A stretch of DNA of 64,000 nucleotides from Rhabditoides inermis. Taxonomy: Eukaryota; Nematoda; Chromadorea; Rhabditida; Rhabditidae. Positions 62,357-64,000 of the stretch are shown here, in pieces. The DNA is taken from assembly GCA_963966185.1 (NCBI GenBank), contig CAWZYM010000005.1, positions 28,501 to 92,500 of the forward strand, written 5' to 3'. Within the stretch, counting starts at the first letter, position 1. The number at the start of each line of letters is the position of its first letter. The notes beneath the pieces were generated by a model. The model did no database searches, was not told where the DNA came from, and saw nothing but the letters and a program-made list of their open reading frames with translations. The translations under genes and the position numbers were made by a program.

Positions 62357-62643
62357 TTACCCCGGCATTCGGGAAACGAGTGCGAGAGGCTGACCCCACG
62401 CACTTAAACTTCCTGTTTCCACACGGCGGTCAGAGATAAACCACGAAACTACCATCGACCACTTCACATGATCCGTGCCAAAAATAGGCGCGCTCCACGC
62501 CCCTCCACGCCCCGCCCACAAGCAGCCATAGTTTCTTTGTCTCAGGTGACCCGATTTCGGAATAGTCTCAGCGACGAACGATCGAAAAGTGTGCGCTTTC
62601 GGGAGAGAGTGATCGATGGCCGCGACTGCCGCCAAGCGTGTTT

Positions 62644-62687
<44 letters not shown>

Positions 62688-63057
62688 GAGAGAGAGATGC
62701 ACGCGTGAAGTCGGAAGCGAATGATTATTTATGTGTGAAAGCGGGGCGGGCGGATTAAAGTGATAGCGCACTGTGCGTGCATTCATCAGGAATGATCGGA
62801 TACCGTATACACACACCCGGACGCACCCGGATCGCACTCTGCTCTCGGATACAGCCCGCACCCGCGACGTGGCCTTTGAACCCGCTACGACAAAGATCCG
62901 CAAATGCCAAGGGGAGGGGGCGCATAGCGCACTCCTGATTGTGTTAGGAGAGCGCGCGATTCCGATCCCGAACACACCGAGTTTGTGTTATCTTTATAAA
63001 TGCTTTATGTATTTCGAAAGCTCACTCGAACTTTTCCCTAGCTCAGTGACAACGAGG

Positions 63058-63105
<48 letters not shown>

Positions 63106-63118
63106 GCAAAACATATAG
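62357..63118. other. Upstream region of the minus-strand orphan gene
   Basis: No exon is supported. It contains a GA tract (62648-62690), a stretch of ACACACCCGGACGCACCCGG near 62810 and a CT tract (63062-63102). It presumably contains the promoter of the orphan secreted gene. Confidence 0.4.
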
Positions 63119-63385
63119 TGGGCTCGAGTTTCACTCTTTTCACGAGAGACATTAGGGTGGTTAGAGAATGCTCAGTCCTCTCAATGAGGTTCAGAAACTG
63201 TACAAACTTTACATGACTCGTGAAGGGAATTATGAACATTTTTGCGAACACATTTTCACCAAGCCAGAGCTTTACCACTCTAGCTAGGTGTGGTGATTGC
63301 GCATAGGAATAGTTCAAGGTACTGTAAAACTTTTGGAAACCATAATGTGTATGACGAGCAATGTAAAGCTGAGTGCAACATAACT
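63119..63385 (-). mobile_element. SINE-like repeat, copy 3
   Basis: Best preserved copy, from GGCTCGAGTTTCACTCTTTT to AATGTAAAGCTGAGTGCAAC. On the minus strand it reads CACCACACCTAGCTAGAGTG followed by GTAAAGCTCTGGCTTGGTGA, a tRNA D-arm-like stretch. The copies at 13770 and 61126 align along most of this length. Confidence 0.55.
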
Positions 63386-64000
63386 GGAGAGTCCCCTTTC
63401 CTCCTTTGCTGCAGAAATTCCGAAAGTTGTTTTCACTTTTCCCTCTCCTCTTTCTGTCATAAATGTTCTATAGGTTTTTTCTCGATTGCGAGACGACGAT
63501 CTCAAATTCGGGACCGCGGGCCACCTCGCAGCACTCAAATCGTCGTCCGACAGTGCAACATGAGAACATGCTGCCCCTTCTTGTAGTCGTCTTCATGCTT
63601 TTCTACCGGCCACACCGCACGGAAATACGATAACGTCAAGCAATGCGTCAAGTTGGGTTCGGTCGCTGTCGGACGAATTCAGTATTTTTTTCGAATGAAT
63701 TTGTCACGTCCAGGGTAGCCAATGAAGGAATTGCAGAGCCACATAGAATCTCTCTTCTAGTCTCTTTTCTGCAACATTCACTAGCCGACGGTACTTGTAG
63801 ATCCTGATCGATATCGATACGTAGATCGCCAGACAAAAAAGTTGGACGTCGCCACCTTTTTTGGCGAAGCTGCTGTGTGAGTAGCAGTTTCTACCATGTG
63901 CACTTCATTCCTCCTACTATCCCGATTATCTCGTTCAGAAAAATCACAATCAGTTAATAACGGAAATTGATTTCCCCTTCAAAAATTGTTACATATTTCG
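63386..64000. other. Right-end region without recognisable gene
   Basis: No exon, RNA gene or known repeat could be supported. A GATCGATATCGATACGTAGATC-like palindromic patch lies near 63805. Confidence 0.4.

Overview
The window reads as a gene-dense animal nuclear contig, most likely from a nematode. No rRNA or CRISPR array is visible, and the genes are eukaryotic and intron-rich. Nematode assignment rests on three observations: an astacin with a propeptide and an EGF-CUB-TSP1 tail of the nematode NAS type; an LRRK1/lrk-1-like kinase of about 2,400 residues, close to the size of C. elegans LRK-1; and splice acceptors placed 0-60 nt before nearly every start codon, as expected for spliced-leader genes. 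The species cannot be named from the sequence. All exon models are hand-built from splice consensus and protein homology recalled from family knowledge; no alignment or transcript evidence was available.

Layout. Left end (1-3.6 kb): an array of TAATCC palindromes, an unrecognised minus-strand gene (165-1375), minus-strand RPS27 (1516-1770) and plus-strand ATP synthase OSCP (2717-3584). Then NMD3 (3752-6196) follows OSCP by only 168 bp. From 6.8 to 26.5 kb one very large gene encodes an ankyrin-LRR-ROC-COR-kinase-WD40 LRRK protein in about 56 exons. It is followed closely by an LSm10-like Sm protein (26876-27265), convergent COX7C (27366-27849, minus), a four-FAS1 fasciclin-family protein (28691-33567), an astacin whose catalytic region looks broken (34425-39850) and a minus-strand TMEM134/TMEM230-like gene (40568-41599). 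A 4.9-kb gene-free stretch with a long CTCCTG hexanucleotide array precedes a GnRH/AKH-type neuropeptide GPCR (46481-51076), a small orphan gene (about 51629-52315), NSF (53314-60128) and a minus-strand orphan secreted protein (60514-62356). The last 1.6 kb holds a SINE-like repeat.

The genes are mostly housekeeping (cytosolic translation, 60S export, oxidative phosphorylation, membrane fusion) with signalling and extracellular-matrix genes between them. They do not form a single pathway.

The most unusual signal is in the introns. Many carry degraded or near-perfect extra copies of the adjacent exon edge together with its splice site. I call these splice-boundary echoes. In three cases the copy differs from the real exon only at synonymous positions. 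The introns also hold a palindromic MITE family (termini GGTCAGTCTCTTCGAAA), a tRNA-derived SINE-like inverted pair inside LRRK, GC-AG donors, and GA/CT microsatellites that start at splice donors or replace polypyrimidine tracts.
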